The translations under genes were made by a program, and so were the position numbers. A model generated the notes under the pieces. It saw nothing but the letters and a program-made list of their open reading frames with translations, was not told the DNA's origin and did not search any database. A stretch of DNA of 64,000 bases from Methylobacterium persicinum (GTDB lineage Bacteria; Pseudomonadota; Alphaproteobacteria; Rhizobiales; Beijerinckiaceae), in assembly GCF_022179525.1 (NCBI RefSeq), contig NZ_BPQX01000010.1:38384-102383 (forward strand). The letters run 5' to 3'. Shown piece after piece: positions 42,896 to 52,413 of this stretch (the stretch's first letter is position 1; each line of letters starts with the position of its first letter).

Positions 42896-42997
42896 GGGAA
42901 GCCTCGCATGACGGGAATGTGAGCGGCAAGCGTGCGAGGGGCACCGTTGTTCCGCCCGGCATGAGGCCTGCGGCAAGTGGGGCCGGCGATGCACCCG

Positions 42998-43090
42998 CCG
43001 TCATTTCGAGCGCAGCGAAGCAATCCAGCGGCGCGACGCTCGGTAAGGTCCCGCTGCCCTGGGTTGCTCCGCTCCGCTCGCAATGACGGA
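42998..43090. repeat. Palindromic repeat family 1, full copy
   Basis: CCGTCATTTCGAGCGCAGCG then AAGCAATCCAGCGG, with a complementary right arm ending CGCTCGCAATGACGG. It lies just after the xthA 3' end, probably ending that transcript. Confidence 0.88.
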
Positions 43091-43117
43091 GCGCGGGCGT
43101 CACGCCCCCCGAAAAGC

Positions 43118-43927
43118 CTACAGGTTCAGGGCCAGCGTCACCGGCACGTGGTCGGAGGGCCGGTCCCAGCCCCGGGCGTCGCGGAGCACGTCCACGGCCC
43201 GCACGGTGCCGGCGAGGTCCGGGGAGACCCAGGCATGGTCGAGGCGCCGGCCCTTGTTGGCGGCGTTCCAGTCCGGGGAGCGGTAGCTCCACCACGTGTA
43301 GATCTTCTCGGGCTCCGGGGTGAGGTGGCGGGCCGCGTCAATCCAGCCCGCCTCGCCCCGCAGGGTCTCCAGGGCCTCCGTCTCGACGGGGGTGTGGCTC
43401 ACCACGCCGAGGAGTTGCTTGTGCGACCACACGTCGTGCTCAAGGGGCGCGACGTTCAGGTCACCCACGAGGATCGCCGGGCCGGCGGGCCGGCGCCCGC
43501 CCCAGGCGCGCAGCTCCTGCAGGAAGTCGAGCTTGTGGGCGAATTTCTCGTTGAGGTCCCGGTCGGGCACGTCCCCGCCGGCCGGGATGTAGAAGTTGTG
43601 GAGCACGAGGCCCGCGGCTTGTCCTGCCTCCGGGCCCAGCACCGCCGAGATGTGGCGGGCGTCGGCCCGGCCGCAGAAGCCCATCACGTCCCGGGTGTGG
43701 AGTGGCAGGCGCGAGAGGATCGCCACGCCGTTGTAGCCCTTCTGCCCGGCGAACACGACGTGCTCGTAGCCTGAGCCCCGGAGCGCCTTCAGGGGGAAGG
43801 CATCATCCGGGCATTTGGTCTCCTGCAGGCAGAGCACGTCGGGCTTGTGCTCGGCGAGGAAGCGCAGGACGAGGTCGATGCGCAGGCGCACCGAGTTGAT
43901 GTTCCAGGTGGTGACGGTGAGGCGCAC
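43118..43927 (-). CDS. xthA: Exodeoxyribonuclease III
   Basis: AP endonuclease/3'-5' exonuclease of base-excision repair. It is 269 residues, with TWNINSVRLRIDLVLRFLAE at the start, LQETKCPDDAFP (catalytic E), the GDLNVAPLEHDVW block (D-N) and the C-terminal SDHVPV histidine motif. Encoded 12 bases after lolA. ftsK-lolA-xthA is a conserved alphaproteobacterial order. Confidence 0.96.
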   Translation of the reverse strand: MRLTVTTWNINSVRLRIDLVLRFLAEHKPDVLCLQETKCPDDAFPLKALRGSGYEHVVFAGQKGYNGVAILSRLPLHTRDVMGFCGRADARHISAVLGPEAGQAAGLVLHNFYIPAGGDVPDRDLNEKFAHKLDFLQELRAWGGRRPAGPAILVGDLNVAPLEHDVWSHKQLLGVVSHTPVETEALETLRGEAGWIDAARHLTPEPEKIYTWWSYRSPDWNAANKGRRLDHAWVSPDLAGTVRAVDVLRDARGWDRPSDHVPVTLALNL

Positions 43928-43939
43928 GGGGAGTCCGGT

Positions 43940-44848
43940 CTATGGGCGCTGCGACTGCTGGATCGCCTGCTGCGCCGCCTTGTCCTCGGCCCGGCCGTAA
44001 TTGATGAAGAACAGGCTGGAATCGACCGGCTTGCCCTTCTGCAGGTTCGAGAGCTGGACGGTGGTCACGTAGCCCTGAGGATCGGTGATCCGCCACTGGG
44101 ACAGGGTCTTCACGTCGCCGTCGAACAGAAGCTGGATCCGCGAGGTGCCGCCGAAGGTCGCCCGGTCCTCCAGGCTGATCCTCACGCCCGCCGGGTCGTT
44201 CGACACATCCGTCACCGAGAGGTCGCGGGCGAGGTCGATCTTCTCCCGCAGGAGGAATTTCAGCGGCGTCTGGGCGATGAAGTAGAGGTCCTGCGTGGCG
44301 AGCTTCTTGTCGCGCACCGCTACGGAGGTGCCGTCCGCCACCACCTCCAGGGGGGAGGGCGCGTCGTAGTCGAAGCGCAGGCGGCCGGGCTTAGCGAGGG
44401 TCAGCCTGCCGCCGATGCGCCGCCCGTCGGGGCCGATCTGCATGAACGAGCCGGTGAGCGTCGAGATACCGTTGAAGTAGGCGTTGGCCTGGGCGAGCAC
44501 GGTCGCCGGGTCGGCGGGCTCGGCGGCGGCGGGGGGGGCCGGCGTGGTCACGGCCGCGACCTTGGGCTCGGCGGGGCGGGGCGCCTTTTCGGTGGCCTTC
44601 TCCGTCGGTTTGGCGGCCGGCTTGAGGCTGCCCGTCCTGTCGTTGGGCTTGGGTGCCTTCGAGGCGGGCTTCTTCACGGGCTCCGCCTCCGGCGCGGCGG
44701 GGGTCGCCTCGGGCTCGGGGGCGGCCTGCTCCTTGCGGCCGAACAGCCCGTCGAGGAACGACGACACCTGGGCCTCGGCCTGGAGGGGCGCGAGGGTCAG
44801 GCTCGCGGCGAGCAGGGTGCCGACGGTGCGGGTGCGGCGGCCGATCAT
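43940..44848 (-). CDS. lolA: LolA-type outer-membrane lipoprotein carrier
   Basis: Periplasmic chaperone carrying lipoproteins to the outer membrane. It is 302 residues from ATG 44848, with GGAG upstream. Signal peptide RTVGTLLAASLTLAPLQAEA. Then a long proline- and alanine-rich insert (about 40-135), unusual compared with the normal 200-residue LolA. The LolA domain has LTGSFMQIGPDGRRIGGRLT, PGRLRFDYDAPSPLEVVADG and the DPQGYVTTVQLSNLQKGKPV block. The insert may be a flexible tether. Confidence 0.9.
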   Translation of the reverse strand: MIGRRTRTVGTLLAASLTLAPLQAEAQVSSFLDGLFGRKEQAAPEPEATPAAPEAEPVKKPASKAPKPNDRTGSLKPAAKPTEKATEKAPRPAEPKVAAVTTPAPPAAAEPADPATVLAQANAYFNGISTLTGSFMQIGPDGRRIGGRLTLAKPGRLRFDYDAPSPLEVVADGTSVAVRDKKLATQDLYFIAQTPLKFLLREKIDLARDLSVTDVSNDPAGVRISLEDRATFGGTSRIQLLFDGDVKTLSQWRITDPQGYVTTVQLSNLQKGKPVDSSLFFINYGRAEDKAAQQAIQQSQRP

Positions 44849-44995
44849 CCGAAGACTCCTTCGCACCGCGGGGGTGCGCGGCTCGGGCGGGAATTAGGGC
44901 GGGCCTCCGCTTAGAGCCCCGCCCTGTGGCGAAGATGCGACGCGGCGTCATCTCTCCCGCGGCGGGGATCGTTGCGCCATCGATCCATCACGCAT

Positions 44996-45109
44996 CCTCA
45001 TCCTGAGGTGCCCGCCTCGGCGGGCCTCGAAGGAGGATTCCAGGGATCGCAGAGCTGTCTGGAGCCCTCCTTCGAGGCCGCCGCTCCGCGACGGCACCTC
45101 AGGATGAGG
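44996..45109. repeat. Palindromic repeat family 2, full copy
   Basis: CCTCATCCTGAGGTGCCCGC to AAGGAGGATTCCAGGG, then the right arm CTGGAGCCCTCCTTCGAGGC to GGCACCTCAGGATGAGG. It lies between the lolA start and the ftsK end. Confidence 0.9.
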
Positions 45110-45152
45110 GGATGGGTGGGAGAGGAGGTCGGCGACGTGATTTTGCGACGAG

Positions 45153-45180
45153 CCCCTCTCCCCGCCTGCGGGGAGAGGGG
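45153..45180. terminator. Perfect 13-base stem inverted repeat after ftsK
   Basis: CCCCTCTCCCCGC-CT-GCGGGGAGAGGGG, eight bases beyond the ftsK stop codon. Stem strength makes it a likely transcript end, but there is no T-run. Family 3 repeat, with further copies at 48622 and 48786 and a half copy at 53391. Confidence 0.65.
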
Positions 45181-45188
45181 TCCAACCG

Positions 45189-48100
45189 TCACTCGTCGTC
45201 GTACATCACCCCCGCCCCGTGGGCGGCGCCGGCGACGAGGATCTCGCGCTTGCCGGCATGGTTGGCCGGGCCGACGATTCCCTCGATCTCCATGCGCTCC
45301 ATGATCGAGGCGGCGCGGTTGTAGCCGATCTGCAGCCGGCGCTGGATGTAGCTGGTGGAGGCCTTCTGGTCCCGCAGCACCACCTCGATCGCCTGCTTGT
45401 AGAGGTCGTCCGACTCGCCGCCAGTCGCCGCCGCGAAGGCGCCGATGTCGAAAACGGGGGCGTCCTCCTCCGGCTCCTCGGCGCGCTCGGCCTTCTCGGC
45501 CGCCTTGCCCCGGCGTCCGGTCTCCTTGGGCGCCTCCTCCGGCGTGTCGTCGGCGGTGACGGCGTCGAGGTAGCTCGGGCGGCCCTGGCGCTTCAGATGC
45601 GCCACCACGCTCTCCACCTCCGCATCCGAGCAGAACGGCCCGTGGACGCGGGTCGTGCGCCCGCCGCCGGCCATGAACAGCATGTCGCCCTGGCCGAGCA
45701 ACTGCTCCGCGCCCATCTCCCCGAGGATCGTCCGCGAGTCGATCTTGCTCGTCACCTGGAAGCTGATCCGGGTCGGGAAGTTTGCCTTGATCGTGCCGGT
45801 GATCACGTCCACCGACGGACGCTGCGTCGCCATGATCAGGTGGATGCCCGCCGCACGGGCCATCTGCGCGAGGCGCTGGATCGCCCCCTCGATGTCCTTG
45901 CCCGCCACCATCATCAGGTCGGCCATCTCGTCGACCACGATCACGATGTAGGGAAGCGCCGAGAGGTCCATGGCCTCCTGCTCGTAGATGACCTCGCCGG
46001 TCTCGCGGTTTACGCCGGTCTGCACCGTGCGAGTGATGGTCTCGCCCCTGTCGCGGGCCTCCTTCATCCGCGCGTTGTAGCCGTCGATGTTGCGGACGGC
46101 GATCTTCGACATCTTCTTGTAGCGCTCCTCCATCTCGCGCACCGCCCACTTGAGGGCGATCACCGCCTTCTTCGGGTCGATGACGACGGGGGAGAGCAGG
46201 TGCGGGATGCCGTCGTAGACCGACAGTTCCAGCATCTTGGGATCGACCATGATCAGCCGGCACTCTTCCGGCTTCATCCGGTAGAGCAGCGACAGGATCA
46301 TCGTGTTGATGGCCACCGACTTGCCCGAGCCGGTGGTACCGGCCACCAAGAGGTGGGGCATCCGGGCGAGGTCGGCGATGATCGGCTCGCCGCCGATATT
46401 CTTGCCCAGGCACAGGGCGAGCTTGTGCTTCGTCTCCGCGAAGTCCGGGGCGCAGAGCAGCTCGCGCAGGTAGACGGTCTCGCGCACCTCGTTCGGCAGT
46501 TCGATGCCGATGACGTTGCGGCCGGGGACGACCGCGACGCGGGCCGAGACGGCGGACATCGACCGGGCGATGTCGTCCGACAGGGCGATGACCCGGCTCG
46601 ACTTGGTGCCGGGCGCCGGCTCCAGTTCGTAGAGCGTCACGACCGGGCCAGGGCGCACGGCCAGGATGTCGCCGCGGACGCCGAAATCCTGCACCGTCTG
46701 CTGGAGGTTGAGGGCGTTCTGCTCCAGCACGTCGGCATCGACTTCCTCGCTGGCGCCCGGGGCGGGCAGGGCGAGGAGATCAAGGGAGGGCAGCTCGTAG
46801 TCGGCGTTGTCGAACGAGGCGATCTCCAAGTGCCGGGGGGCCGCGATCATCCGCGGGCGGGCGGCGACCAGCGGCACGTTGCTTGTGGCCGGAGCCACCG
46901 CCGGGACGGACGCTTCCTGCTGGATGGACGTCTCCTGCGCGGCGAAGTCCTGCGCGGGAGCCTCGGGCGCGACCGGGGCCGGAGGTGCCATCTCGACGAC
47001 CTGAGCTTCGACGGGCTCCTCGGCCAAAAAGGTCGGCTCGGGGGCCGGGGCGGCCCGCCCGCGCAGGAGCACGGGCCGGGGTGCGAGCGGGATCACCACG
47101 CGCTCCTCCGACCGGACCTCCGTGGAGGCCGGCGCCGCGGGCACGGTGGCGTCCGAGACCGGCGCCTGCACCGGAGACGACGCGGTGCGGATCGCCGCGC
47201 GGGCCGCCATGGCGCAGGGGACGGTGGGGCGACGGGACGCGGAATGCGGCGCGGCGGCCGGTGCCTCGCTCTCACCCTGGGGGCCGAAGACCAGGGACAG
47301 GGCGGGCCTCAGGGCCGGCGCGGTCTCCTGGCCTGCCTCATGAACCGCTTCCTGCGGCGCCTCATGCCGGTTGTCCTGTCCGGCGGCGGGACGCGGGGGC
47401 TGGTCGAAGCGCACGAGGCGATCGAGCCCGTAGGCCGGCCGCGGCGGCAGCGCCCGCAGGAGGGAGATATCGAGGGGCATGGCGATGGTCGAGACAGGCT
47501 CGGCCACGGGCGTCGCGGCGGGCGGAGCCTCGGCCGGCGGCGACTCGAGGGAGGCCCAGACATCGACGGACGACCAGTCGTCCCCGCCGAACCAGGGCTG
47601 GCTGTGCGACCAGTCGGAGAGGTCCGACCAGTCCCGGGGCTCCGGCGCGGGCTCGGGAGCCGGCGCGGCGGCGGCCGGGACCGCCTGCACAGGCGTAGGA
47701 CGACGGTCCGGCGTGCGGAAATAGCGAACGCCGGGATTGGCGACGAAGGGCTGCTGCCACCGGGGCACGCCTGCGAGGGCGCGCATGGGCTCCTCGCTCT
47801 GGATGACTTCTCCGCGGGACGCCGCCTCCTCGGCCTGCCTCTCCAGAAGCGCCTGTGCCTCCTCGCGGGCCTTGCGCTCGGCCTCGACGGCCTGGGCGGC
47901 GGCCTGCGCTTCGGCGCGGGCCCGCTCCAGGGCGACGCGCTCGGCCTCCAGGGCGCGCTGCCGGCGCTCCTGCAGGACCGTGTCGGGGGTGCGGGTGAAG
48001 CGCACGGACGAGGCCTGCGGCGGCGGGGCAGCCGACACCGGGGCGAAGGGCTCCTCCGGGGCGATCGCGTCGGGCCGGCGGGGCTGGCGCACCAGCACGC

Positions 48101-48518
48101 CGGGGGACGACGCCTGCCGGTCGATCCGGCTCTCCGCCCGCGACGGAACGGACGCGCCGGGCGTGGCCCGGTCGTCGAAGATTCCGGACGGCCAGGCCTG
48201 TCCGGCGGGGACCGGGCCCGTCTGGCCCGGCCAGGCCGCCTCGGCACCGTAGCCGGGGCGGGCGGCACGCTCGAAGCCCTCGCGGCCGACCATCACCGTG
48301 GGGGGCGTGGTCCAGCTTGGTTCCGCCCGGCGTCCGGCGGAGCCGTAGCCGACCCGGGAGGGGCCGGCCGCGCTGCCGGCGAGGCGGCGGGTCAAGGTCG
48401 CACGCAAGGCCATGAGGCGATGCGCCAACGCCCCCAGGGACAGGCCGGAACGATCGCCGCCCCTCACCGGGCGGGCAGGGTCACGGTGGGAATGCGGGGG
48501 TCGTCCCGATGCGCGCAT
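45189..48518 (-). CDS. ftsK: DNA translocase FtsK without visible membrane domain
   Basis: Motor ATPase that moves chromosome DNA at division. About 1109 residues from ATG 48518, the start being uncertain (48413 also plausible). The first 600 residues are low-complexity (Pro, Ala, Arg, Glu rich) with no hydrophobic segments long enough for the usual four membrane spans. The motor has Walker [19 protein letters not shown], Walker [15 protein letters not shown] and the RPSVDVITG segment. The C-terminal gamma domain [20 protein letters not shown] binds KOPS. Another FtsK with membrane spans may exist elsewhere. The conserved order ftsK-lolA-xthA is kept. Confidence 0.88.
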   Translation of the reverse strand: MRASGRPPHSHRDPARPVRGGDRSGLSLGALAHRLMALRATLTRRLAGSAAGPSRVGYGSAGRRAEPSWTTPPTVMVGREGFERAARPGYGAEAAWPGQTGPVPAGQAWPSGIFDDRATPGASVPSRAESRIDRQASSPGVLVRQPRRPDAIAPEEPFAPVSAAPPPQASSVRFTRTPDTVLQERRQRALEAERVALERARAEAQAAAQAVEAERKAREEAQALLERQAEEAASRGEVIQSEEPMRALAGVPRWQQPFVANPGVRYFRTPDRRPTPVQAVPAAAAPAPEPAPEPRDWSDLSDWSHSQPWFGGDDWSSVDVWASLESPPAEAPPAATPVAEPVSTIAMPLDISLLRALPPRPAYGLDRLVRFDQPPRPAAGQDNRHEAPQEAVHEAGQETAPALRPALSLVFGPQGESEAPAAAPHSASRRPTVPCAMAARAAIRTASSPVQAPVSDATVPAAPASTEVRSEERVVIPLAPRPVLLRGRAAPAPEPTFLAEEPVEAQVVEMAPPAPVAPEAPAQDFAAQETSIQQEASVPAVAPATSNVPLVAARPRMIAAPRHLEIASFDNADYELPSLDLLALPAPGASEEVDADVLEQNALNLQQTVQDFGVRGDILAVRPGPVVTLYELEPAPGTKSSRVIALSDDIARSMSAVSARVAVVPGRNVIGIELPNEVRETVYLRELLCAPDFAETKHKLALCLGKNIGGEPIIADLARMPHLLVAGTTGSGKSVAINTMILSLLYRMKPEECRLIMVDPKMLELSVYDGIPHLLSPVVIDPKKAVIALKWAVREMEERYKKMSKIAVRNIDGYNARMKEARDRGETITRTVQTGVNRETGEVIYEQEAMDLSALPYIVIVVDEMADLMMVAGKDIEGAIQRLAQMARAAGIHLIMATQRPSVDVITGTIKANFPTRISFQVTSKIDSRTILGEMGAEQLLGQGDMLFMAGGGRTTRVHGPFCSDAEVESVVAHLKRQGRPSYLDAVTADDTPEEAPKETGRRGKAAEKAERAEEPEEDAPVFDIGAFAAATGGESDDLYKQAIEVVLRDQKASTSYIQRRLQIGYNRAASIMERMEIEGIVGPANHAGKREILVAGAAHGAGVMYDDE

Positions 48519-48939
48519 GGGTGTCCAATGAAACGCTGGATACAGGGGCCGCAGGCGGCAGCGGCTTGCGAGAGTTAGAAGCGTCAGCGTTAACGGGGGC
48601 TTTCGGCGCGGCGCAGATCCCCCTCTCCCCGCCTGCGGGGAGAGGCCCGTTTGTACCCCGCCGTGCAAACGGGGAGCGAAGGCGAAGCCGAAGCGATGGT
48701 GAGGGGGCGGCCCCGGAGGAGGCTCTTCCGGGCCCCCTCACCTTCGGCTGCCGCCTCGCCGCACCGACGACGGGTTCGTCGCGGCCTTCTCCCCGCAAGA
48801 CGGGGAGAGGGGATGATCGGCATCCGCCCGGCGGCGGCGATCCCCCCGCAGCGGGGGAGGGGCGTGTCCCGAAGCCGGGTCCCATCGGGCGATCCCTGTA
48901 TTACACTTGGGGGCAGCCCCCCGAACGCGGACCGGTGAA
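48519..48939. other. Divergent ftsK-nadE gap filled with palindromes
   Basis: A 421-base region. From left to right: CCTCTCCCCGC-CT-GCGGGGAGAGG (48622-48645), CCGTTTGT with complement ACAAACGG-like arm (48647-48672), a long inverted repeat from GGCGAAGCCGAAGCGATGGT to its complement near 48760, and CTTCTCCCCG-CAAGA-CGGGGAGAGG (48787-48811). Promoters of both genes must lie to the sides. No coding frame is credible. Confidence 0.75.
48622..48811. repeat. Composite family 3 palindromic element
   Basis: Three or four hairpin-forming palindromes in tandem, including two CTCTCCCCGC-type arms flanking a larger inverted repeat. It occupies the middle of the divergent ftsK/nadE gap. Confidence 0.8.
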
Positions 48940-51003
48940 GTGTCGACGTCCTCCGATTCCAAAGCCGGCTTCCTGTCCCTCTACCGCCACGGCTTCGCCC
49001 GCGTCGCCGCCTGCACGGGGCGCAGTCATCCGGGCGACCCGGCCCGCAACGGTGAGTCCGTCCTCGCTCTGGCGCAGACCTGCCACGAGGCCGGGGCGGC
49101 GGTGGCGGTGTTTCCGGAACTCGCCCTCTCGGCCTACGCCATCGAGGATTTGCTCCTGCAGCAGCCCCTCCTCGACGCCGTCGAGGCCGCCGCCGCGGAG
49201 CTTGCCGCGCACGCGGCCTTCCTCCGGCCGCTGCTCATCGTCGGCGCGCCGCTGCGCTGGCGCCACCGGATCTACAACTGCGCCCTGGTCATCCAGGGCG
49301 GCAGGATCCTCGGCGCCGTGCCGAAGACATTCCTGCCGAACTACCGGGAGTTCTACGAGAAGCGCCATTTCGCCTCCGGTGCCGGGATCGCGGGGGAGAC
49401 GATCACCGTCGCGGGGGAGCCGGTCCCGTTCGGGACGGACCTGCTCTTCGCGGCGCAGGACGTGCCGGGCCTCGTGGTCGGCGTGGAGATCTGCGAGGAC
49501 CTCTGGGTGCCGCAGGCGCCCGGGATGAACGCAGCGCTGGCGGGGGCCACGGTGCTGGCCAACCCCTCCGGCAGCCCGATCACCATCGGCCGGGCCGATT
49601 CCCGGGAACTGCTGTCGCGGGCGGCCTCCATGCGGGGCGCCTGCGCCTACCTCTACGCCGCGGCCGGGCGGGGCGAATCGACCACCGATCTCGCCTGGGA
49701 CGGGCAGACCAGCATCGACGAGTGCGGCGTGCGCCTCGCCGAGGGGGAGCGGTTCGCCTGGGAGCCCGTGGCGACCCTCGCCGACATCGACCTCGACAGG
49801 ATCGCCCAGGAGCGCCTTCAGGCGGGCAGCTTCGACGACGATGCGCGGGCGTGTGGAACGGCCCCGTGGCGGCGGGTGCCGTTCCGGGTCGATCCGCCGG
49901 AGGGTGACCTCGGCCTGAGGCGCCGGATCGAGCGCTTCCCCTTCGTGCCGAGCGATCCGGCCCGCCTCGCGCAGGATTGCTACGAGGCCTACAATATCCA
50001 GGTCGCCGGCCTCGCCCAGCGCCTGGAGGCGACGGGCACGAAGAAGGTCGTCATCGGCATCTCGGGCGGCCTCGATTCGACCCACGCCCTCATCGTCGCC
50101 GCCAAGGCCTTCGACCGGCTGGGCTACCCGCGCTCGGACATCCTCGCCTACACCCTGCCGGGCTTCGCCACCTCCGCGGGCACGAAGACCAACGCCCACG
50201 CCCTGATGCGGGCCCTCGGCACCACCGCCGCGGAGATCGACATCCGCCCCGCCGCCGAGCGCATGCTCGCCGACATGGGCCACCCCTACTCGGCCGGAGA
50301 GAAGGTCTACGACGTCACCTTCGAGAACGTACAGGCGGGCCTGCGCACCGACTACCTCTTCCGCCTCGCCAACAAGGCGGGAGGGCTCGTGATCGGCACC
50401 GGCGACCTGTCCGAACTGGCGCTCGGCTGGTGCACCTACGGCGTCGGGGACCAGATGAGCCACTACGCCGTCAACGCTGGCGTGCCCAAGACGCTGATCC
50501 AGCACCTGATCCGGTGGGTGATCTCGTCGGGCGCCTTCGACACCGAGGAGGGGCGGGTGCTACGCGCCGTCCTCGACACCGAGATCTCGCCGGAGCTGGT
50601 GCCCGCCGGGGCCGACGAGGCGCCCCAGAGCACGGAGGCCGCCATCGGTCCCTACGCCCTGCAGGATTTCACCCTCTTCTACATCCTCCGGCACGGCTTC
50701 CGGCCGTCCAAGATCGCCTTCATGGCACTCCATGCCTGGGGGGAGGCCGGACGCGGCGACTGGCCGGCGGACTTCCCCGCCGAGAAGCGCGTCGCCTACG
50801 CCCTGCCGGAGATCCGGCGGTGGCTGTCGGTGTTCCTCACGCGGTTCTTCGGCTTCAGCCAGTTCAAGCGCTCGGCGATTCCCAACGGACCGAAGGTCAC
50901 CGCCGGCGGGGCGCTCTCGCCCCGGGGCGACTGGCGGGCGCCCTCCGACGGATCGGCCCGGATCTGGCTCGACGAGCTGGCCCGTAACGTCCCCGAAACG
51001 TGA
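48940..51003 (+). CDS. nadE: Glutamine-dependent NAD+ synthetase
   Basis: Amidates nicotinic acid adenine dinucleotide to NAD using ammonia from glutamine. It is 687 residues from GTG 48940, the length of the two-domain type. N-terminal CN-hydrolase glutaminase with the E-K-C triad in FPELALSAYAIEDL, PKTFLPNYREFYEKRHF and GVEICEDLWVP. The C-terminal synthetase has the P-loop VVIGISGGLDSTHALIVAAK and GDLSELALGW with the C-terminal FKRSAIPNGPKV. Divergent from ftsK. Confidence 0.95.
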   Translation: MSTSSDSKAGFLSLYRHGFARVAACTGRSHPGDPARNGESVLALAQTCHEAGAAVAVFPELALSAYAIEDLLLQQPLLDAVEAAAAELAAHAAFLRPLLIVGAPLRWRHRIYNCALVIQGGRILGAVPKTFLPNYREFYEKRHFASGAGIAGETITVAGEPVPFGTDLLFAAQDVPGLVVGVEICEDLWVPQAPGMNAALAGATVLANPSGSPITIGRADSRELLSRAASMRGACAYLYAAAGRGESTTDLAWDGQTSIDECGVRLAEGERFAWEPVATLADIDLDRIAQERLQAGSFDDDARACGTAPWRRVPFRVDPPEGDLGLRRRIERFPFVPSDPARLAQDCYEAYNIQVAGLAQRLEATGTKKVVIGISGGLDSTHALIVAAKAFDRLGYPRSDILAYTLPGFATSAGTKTNAHALMRALGTTAAEIDIRPAAERMLADMGHPYSAGEKVYDVTFENVQAGLRTDYLFRLANKAGGLVIGTGDLSELALGWCTYGVGDQMSHYAVNAGVPKTLIQHLIRWVISSGAFDTEEGRVLRAVLDTEISPELVPAGADEAPQSTEAAIGPYALQDFTLFYILRHGFRPSKIAFMALHAWGEAGRGDWPADFPAEKRVAYALPEIRRWLSVFLTRFFGFSQFKRSAIPNGPKVTAGGALSPRGDWRAPSDGSARIWLDELARNVPET

Positions 51004-51106
51004 CCGTCACAAACCCGACTGATTGTGCCATTATGAACACGGTCAAGCTGATTTCTCGCAATGCGACGGAATCGGCGTCCGAGGGCGGCCAAGCGGAGGG
51101 TTTCCG

Positions 51107-51337
51107 ATGCGAAACTACAACCTCTTCCGGCTGACCGAGGTGGAGGGCCTGTGTTGCGCCGTCCCCGAATCGAGCGCGGTGCCGGCCTTCATCGGGTCCG
51201 GGCGGTGGACCTTCGGCGGTAAGCTGGAGGATGGCTGCCGCACACCCCTCGATTTCGACGGGCGTGCCGCGGATACGGCCGTGCGCTTCAACGGCTTCTA
51301 CCTGTTCCAGACCGTGGACCGGCGCTTCATCGCGTAA
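51107..51337 (+). CDS. Small protein of unknown function
   Basis: A 76-residue protein from ATG 51107, which has GGAGGG nine bases upstream. It begins MRNYNLFRLTEVEGLCCAVP and ends GFYLFQTVDRRFIA. It has aromatic and charged residues spread like a small globular protein, and no signal or membrane segment. No family is recognised, but the strong ribosome site and protein-like composition support it. Neighbours are nadE and the PilZ protein. Confidence 0.6.
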   Translation: MRNYNLFRLTEVEGLCCAVPESSAVPAFIGSGRWTFGGKLEDGCRTPLDFDGRAADTAVRFNGFYLFQTVDRRFIA

Positions 51338-51440
51338 CCGCCTGGGCGGTCTTCAGCGGCTCTCGATTAGCATTTAAGACAAATCTTCCTTAAGAGGTCT
51401 TGGGCACACTCGACGCCGCCGCGTAGTCCGGAACGTTTTG

Positions 51441-51836
51441 ATGTCCATCGAGCAACGAAAGCAACCGCGCCTCCGGGTTTTGCTGAAGGGACGAATCCAC
51501 TTCAACAATAACTCGTCGAGCATCGATTGCCTCGTGCGGGACATGTCGCCCCAGGGCGCACGCTTGATGTTGAGCGAGACTGCGACACTGCCCGAGAAGT
51601 TCGATCTCTACATTCCTCAGAAGGAGCGGACCTACCGTGCCTCCCTGCGCTGGCGCCGGGAGGACGGGATCGGCGTGACCTTCGATGGCGGCGAGACCGC
51701 AACGCCGGACGCCGCCCCCGATCTCACCGTGTCCGCCCTCCTGCGCCGGGTGGGCGAGCTGGAGGCCGAGAATGCGTCTCTCAAGCGCCGCCTCGCCGAC
51801 ATGATCGCCGCGGCGGCTTCCGCGAATTTCGACTGA
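51441..51836 (+). CDS. PilZ domain c-di-GMP-binding protein
   Basis: A 131-residue protein. The c-di-GMP signature is RKQPR near the N-terminus (RxxxR) and RDMSPQGAR (D-x-S-x-x-G) after a suitable gap. The C-terminal part has a coiled helix, VSALLRRVGELEAENASLKR. With the EAL-like protein at 18.5 kb, this suggests c-di-GMP signalling. The effector it controls is unknown. Confidence 0.88.
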   Translation: MSIEQRKQPRLRVLLKGRIHFNNNSSSIDCLVRDMSPQGARLMLSETATLPEKFDLYIPQKERTYRASLRWRREDGIGVTFDGGETATPDAAPDLTVSALLRRVGELEAENASLKRRLADMIAAAASANFD

Positions 51837-51859
51837 GGGCCCGCTGAGCCCAATATGGC

Positions 51860-52288
51860 TCAGTTCAAGGCCGCGCGGATGCGGGCGGCATGCCCGGCGA
51901 GGATCTCCGGATCGGCCATCCCGCCCTCGTGACGCTTGAGCGGCACGCCTTCCCGCCGGGGGATGATGTGCATGTGCAGATGGAACACAGTCTGCCCGCC
52001 CGCCGGCTCGTTGAATTGGAAGATCGTCAGCCCGTCCGCATCGAAGGCGGCCTTCACCGCGCGGGCGACGGTCTGGACGCTGCGCATCAGCGCGGCCAGG
52101 GTCTCGGGCTGCGCATCGAGCAACCCCCGGGACGGCGCCTTGGGGATGACGAGGGTATGGCCCTCGCCCTGGGGCATCACATCCATGAAGGCGAGGGTGT
52201 GCTCGTCCTCGTAGACCTTGTGCGCGGGGATCTCCCCCCGCAGGATCTTGCCGAAGATATTGTTGGGGTCGTAGGCCGTGTCCGCCAT
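51860..52288 (-). CDS. HIT family (Hint-type) nucleotide hydrolase
   Basis: Histidine-triad protein of 142 residues. The triad is FHLHMHIIPRREG (HxHxH), with PNNIFGKILRGEIPAHKVYE and EGHTLVIPKAPSRG typical of Hint. It probably hydrolyses AMP-linked substrates such as adenosine phosphoramidates. Overlaps no other gene; divergent from the CDF transporter. Confidence 0.92.
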   Translation of the reverse strand: MADTAYDPNNIFGKILRGEIPAHKVYEDEHTLAFMDVMPQGEGHTLVIPKAPSRGLLDAQPETLAALMRSVQTVARAVKAAFDADGLTIFQFNEPAGGQTVFHLHMHIIPRREGVPLKRHEGGMADPEILAGHAARIRAALN

Positions 52289-52413
52289 GCTGCCTCCCTT
52301 TCCGGGGCGGCACGATGCACGGCGCGGGGGCGGGCGTCCACCGGCCGGGAACCGTCACGGTGGCCGGCCCCTTCTCCCCCCGCGCCGGTCGGGCGCAGGA
52401 GGGCGGAACGACA

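Noticed and set aside
45219-48578. A 1119-codon plus-strand frame over ftsK
   Set aside because: Shadow of the ftsK codons in GC-rich sequence.
51370-51400. CtrA site upstream of the PilZ gene (TTAA spaced repeats)
   Set aside because: TTAA elements are 12 bases apart, not the 7 bases required for a CtrA box.
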